Part shown: one piece after another, positions 7,057-7,812 of the stretch | Layout of the letters: each line of letters begins with the position of its first letter | How positions within the stretch are numbered: the stretch's first letter is position 1 | Assembly (NCBI GenBank): GCA_943329105.2 | Contig: CALQCP020000099.1 | Location: forward strand, 1 to 7,812 | Direction of reading: 5' to 3' | From: Chitinophaga pinensis | GTDB taxonomy: Bacteria > Planctomycetota > Phycisphaerae > Phycisphaerales > SM1A02 | DNA: 7,812 nt | Program-made: the position numbers and the translations under genes | The notes under the pieces: generated by a model | Databases searched by the model: none | Seen by the model: the letters and a program-made list of their open reading frames with translations, nothing else | What the model was told of the DNA's origin: nothing

Positions 7057-7103
7057 CAACCGACCACGGCATGGGCTGCGGATCCGGTTGATAGATTCGA
7101 CCG
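7057..7103 (+). other. Potential RNA hairpin 3 with two exclusive pairings
   Basis: CGGTTG (7085-7090) can pair with CAACCG upstream (7057-7062), enclosing a small GCA/TGC stem (7069-7071 with 7077-7079), or with CGACCG downstream (7098-7103, one G-T pair) around a 7-base loop. Only one can form at a time. The palindrome CGGATCCG (7079-7086) sits inside. Confidence 0.35.
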
Positions 7104-7146
7104 TGTATTAAGACCCTCTCGCCAGTTCACTGCAGTACAGCAACCA

Positions 7147-7176
7147 TCGCATGGAATTTCTGTTCCTTATGAGCGA
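7147..7176 (+). other. Potential RNA hairpin 4
   Basis: TCG (7147-7149), CAT (7150-7152) and GGAA (7153-7156) pair with TTCC (7163-7166), ATG (7169-7171) and CGA (7174-7176). The 3' arm has two 2-base bulges, and the loop is TTTCTG. Moderate stability at best. Confidence 0.3.
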
Positions 7177-7190
7177 ATACCGAACGAGCC

Positions 7191-7210
7191 TTTGCTGAAT
7201 CTTTACTGAA
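7191..7210 (+). repeat. Two direct copies of TTTRCTGAA with 11-base period
   Basis: TTTGCTGAA (7191-7199) and TTTACTGAA (7202-7210) are identical but for one transition and are separated by two bases, so they repeat every helical turn on the same face of the DNA. Direct repeats with this period are the typical layout of sites for OmpR/PhoB-type response regulators. The sequence is not a recognised Pho box. They lie about 140 bases before the rny start. Confidence 0.3.
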
Positions 7211-7212
7211 CA

Positions 7213-7244
7213 CCGCACGCCACATGCCTCGGCAGGTGGCACGG
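7213..7244 (+). other. Potential RNA hairpin 5
   Basis: GCCAC (7219-7223) pairs with GTGGC (7236-7240), and TGC (7225-7227) with GCA (7232-7234), with an A-G mismatch between them and a CTCG loop. An outer CCG (7213-7215) with CGG (7242-7244) adds three pairs across a small internal loop. No T tract follows. Confidence 0.4.
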
Positions 7245-7274
7245 TTGGGACTTGATTCATAGTCAATCGATGGT

Positions 7275-7298
7275 CGACTGCAGTTTCTCTGCAGGTCG
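7275..7298 (+). other. Potential RNA hairpin 6
   Basis: CGACTGCAG (7275-7283) pairs with CTGCAG (7289-7294) and TCG (7296-7298) with one bulged G (7295), around a TTTCT loop. Nine pairs in all, about 50 bases before the rny start codon. Confidence 0.4.
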
Positions 7299-7318
7299 GA
7301 ATGTCTGCTTGCGTCGTA

Positions 7319-7343
7319 CCTCGTTGCATTCGCCGAGGAGGCG
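7319..7343 (+). promoter_or_regulatory. Competing hairpins that hide or expose the rny ribosome-binding site
   Basis: CCTCG (7319-7323) can pair with CGAGG (7334-7338), covering most of the Shine-Dalgarno sequence. Alternatively CGCC (7331-7334) can pair with GGCG (7340-7343), which presents GAGGA in a 5-base loop. The two share bases and exclude each other. Stems are short (5 and 4 pairs), so a real switch would need a ligand, a protein or temperature to bias it. Confidence 0.3.
7335..7340 (+). promoter_or_regulatory. Strong Shine-Dalgarno site of rny
   Basis: GAGGAG lies 8 bases before the ATG at 7349. It is the only strong ribosome-binding site in the window; the other plus-strand genes start with weak or no such sequence. 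It decides the start of the gene. Confidence 0.8.
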
Positions 7344-7348
7344 CTGTC

Positions 7349-7812
7349 ATGCAGATCGAAGTTTGGCTGTTCATCCTGATCGTCCTTGCCGCCCCCGCCC
7401 TCGGTGCCGGCGTGATGTGGACCTTAGTCAAGCACTTCTCCACCCGATCCATGGCGCGAGCCACCAAGGAAGCGGAGAGCGTGATTGCGGCAGCCCGAGC
7501 GCAAGCCGAAGCCCGTAGCAAGACCATTGAGTTGCAGGCTGAGAAGGCCGCCACTGAGCGCCGCCATGCACTCGACCGCGAAATGCAGTCCGCCTTGGCG
7601 GACGTGAAGGCTTCGCAGTCCCGCGCGGAAAAGCGTGAAGAAACCCTGGACCGCAAGCTGGAGCAGATTGGCCAGCGCGAGCAAAAACTCGAATCCCGCG
7701 AGCAGCGGATCGCTGATGTGGAGAAGCGAACAACTGAATTGCAGGCGAATCTGGAAACGGAGCGCGCCGCGGTTCGTGTGCAAATCGAGAAGGTCGCTGG
7801 CATGACCATGGA
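7349..7812 (+). CDS. rny: Ribonuclease Y, N-terminal part (3' end missing)
   Basis: Membrane-anchored endoribonuclease that starts the decay of many mRNAs in bacteria that use it in place of, or alongside, RNase E. The window holds 154 codons and the frame is still open at the right edge; the full protein is usually 510-530 residues, so the KH RNA-binding domain and the HD metal-dependent catalytic domain lie outside. Visible: an N-terminal membrane segment (about residues 5-27), then from about 33 a long charged coiled coil rich in Glu, Lys, Arg, Ala and Gln. Diagnostic blocks resemble Bacillus RNase Y: KTIEL-x-AEK near 58-66, KREETLDRKLEQI-x-QRE at 95-111, and the end of the coil, E-K-VAGMT, near 147-153, where homologs have 'LERISSLT' followed by DEAK. 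It is preceded by the structured 442-base region, which may form part of its mRNA leader and could serve autoregulation; that is inference. Confidence 0.93.
   Translation, partial: MQIEVWLFILIVLAAPALGAGVMWTLVKHFSTRSMARATKEAESVIAAARAQAEARSKTIELQAEKAATERRHALDREMQSALADVKASQSRAEKREETLDRKLEQIGQREQKLESREQRIADVEKRTTELQANLETERAAVRVQIEKVAGMTM

Larger units (their letters stand above)
6907..7348 (+). other. Long intergenic region rich in potential RNA hairpins, upstream of rny
   Basis: These 442 bases hold no convincing gene. They contain a run of inverted repeats: 6979-7012, 7022-7052, 7057-7103, 7147-7176, 7213-7244, 7275-7298 and 7319-7343, listed separately. None is followed by a T tract, so a classical intrinsic terminator for the permease transcript is not seen. 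The region may be a long 5' leader of rny, a separate small RNA, or partly a 3' untranslated region. GC-rich DNA yields chance hairpins, so conservation is the deciding evidence. Confidence 0.5.

Noticed and set aside
6903..7091. 62-codon plus-strand frame whose ATG (6906) overlaps the permease stop as TGATG
   Set aside because: The overlap looks like translational coupling, but the product is rich in Ser, Arg, Cys and Asp with no domain or hydrophobic pattern, and the frame runs straight through hairpins 1-3, which explain the sequence better.
7151..7198. 15-residue frame that could be a leader peptide
   Set aside because: It has no ribosome-binding sequence and no run of a regulatory amino acid; a frame this short is expected by chance.
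7237..7252. TGGCACG resembling a sigma-54 -24 element
   Set aside because: The required TTGC-type -12 element is not at the right distance (GGACT is there instead), and the bases are explained by hairpin 5.
7108..7809. Long minus-strand frame opposite the rny start
   Set aside because: It is the antisense shadow of the RNase Y coiled-coil codons; the Ser/Arg/Cys-rich product has no recognisable feature, while the plus strand has a strong ribosome-binding site and clear family match.

Overview
The window most likely comes from a planctomycete of the class Phycisphaerae or a close relative. This is inferred from three things: a C-terminal tail of paired EF-hand (dockerin-type) loops ending in LGGWG on an exported cytochrome, a double-length ABC-2 permease, and small exported proteins of a type typical of that phylum. 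The DNA is moderately GC-rich. No mobile element, CRISPR array, tRNA or rRNA was seen.

Layout. Positions 1-1097, minus strand: the N-terminal 365 codons of a family-5 (OppA/DppA-type) peptide-binding protein of an ABC importer, running off the left edge. A 58-base divergent gap follows. On the plus strand come a GTG-started lipoprotein (1156-1872) and an exported, mostly helical protein of unknown role (1945-2898). A 212-base gap (2899-3110) holds a possible promoter and a leader that can fold in two exclusive ways. Next are a pentaheme c-type cytochrome with the calcium-loop tail (3111-5072) and, 16 bases later, an ABC-2 type membrane protein made of two similar halves (5089-6906). A 442-base gap without a convincing gene (6907-7348) is full of potential RNA hairpins. 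It ends in a strong Shine-Dalgarno site that can be paired or exposed. The window closes with the start of ribonuclease Y (7349 onward), cut by the right edge.

How the parts relate. The peptide-binding protein probably belongs to an importer whose other genes lie to the left. The two small exported proteins may share a transcript. The cytochrome and permease are close enough to be co-transcribed, but no ATPase gene for the permease is present here, so their functional link is unproven. RNase Y is a membrane-anchored endoribonuclease that starts mRNA decay, and the long structured region before it is the best candidate here for an undescribed regulatory RNA or leader. All RNA structures were found by eye and have not been tested for energy or conservation.
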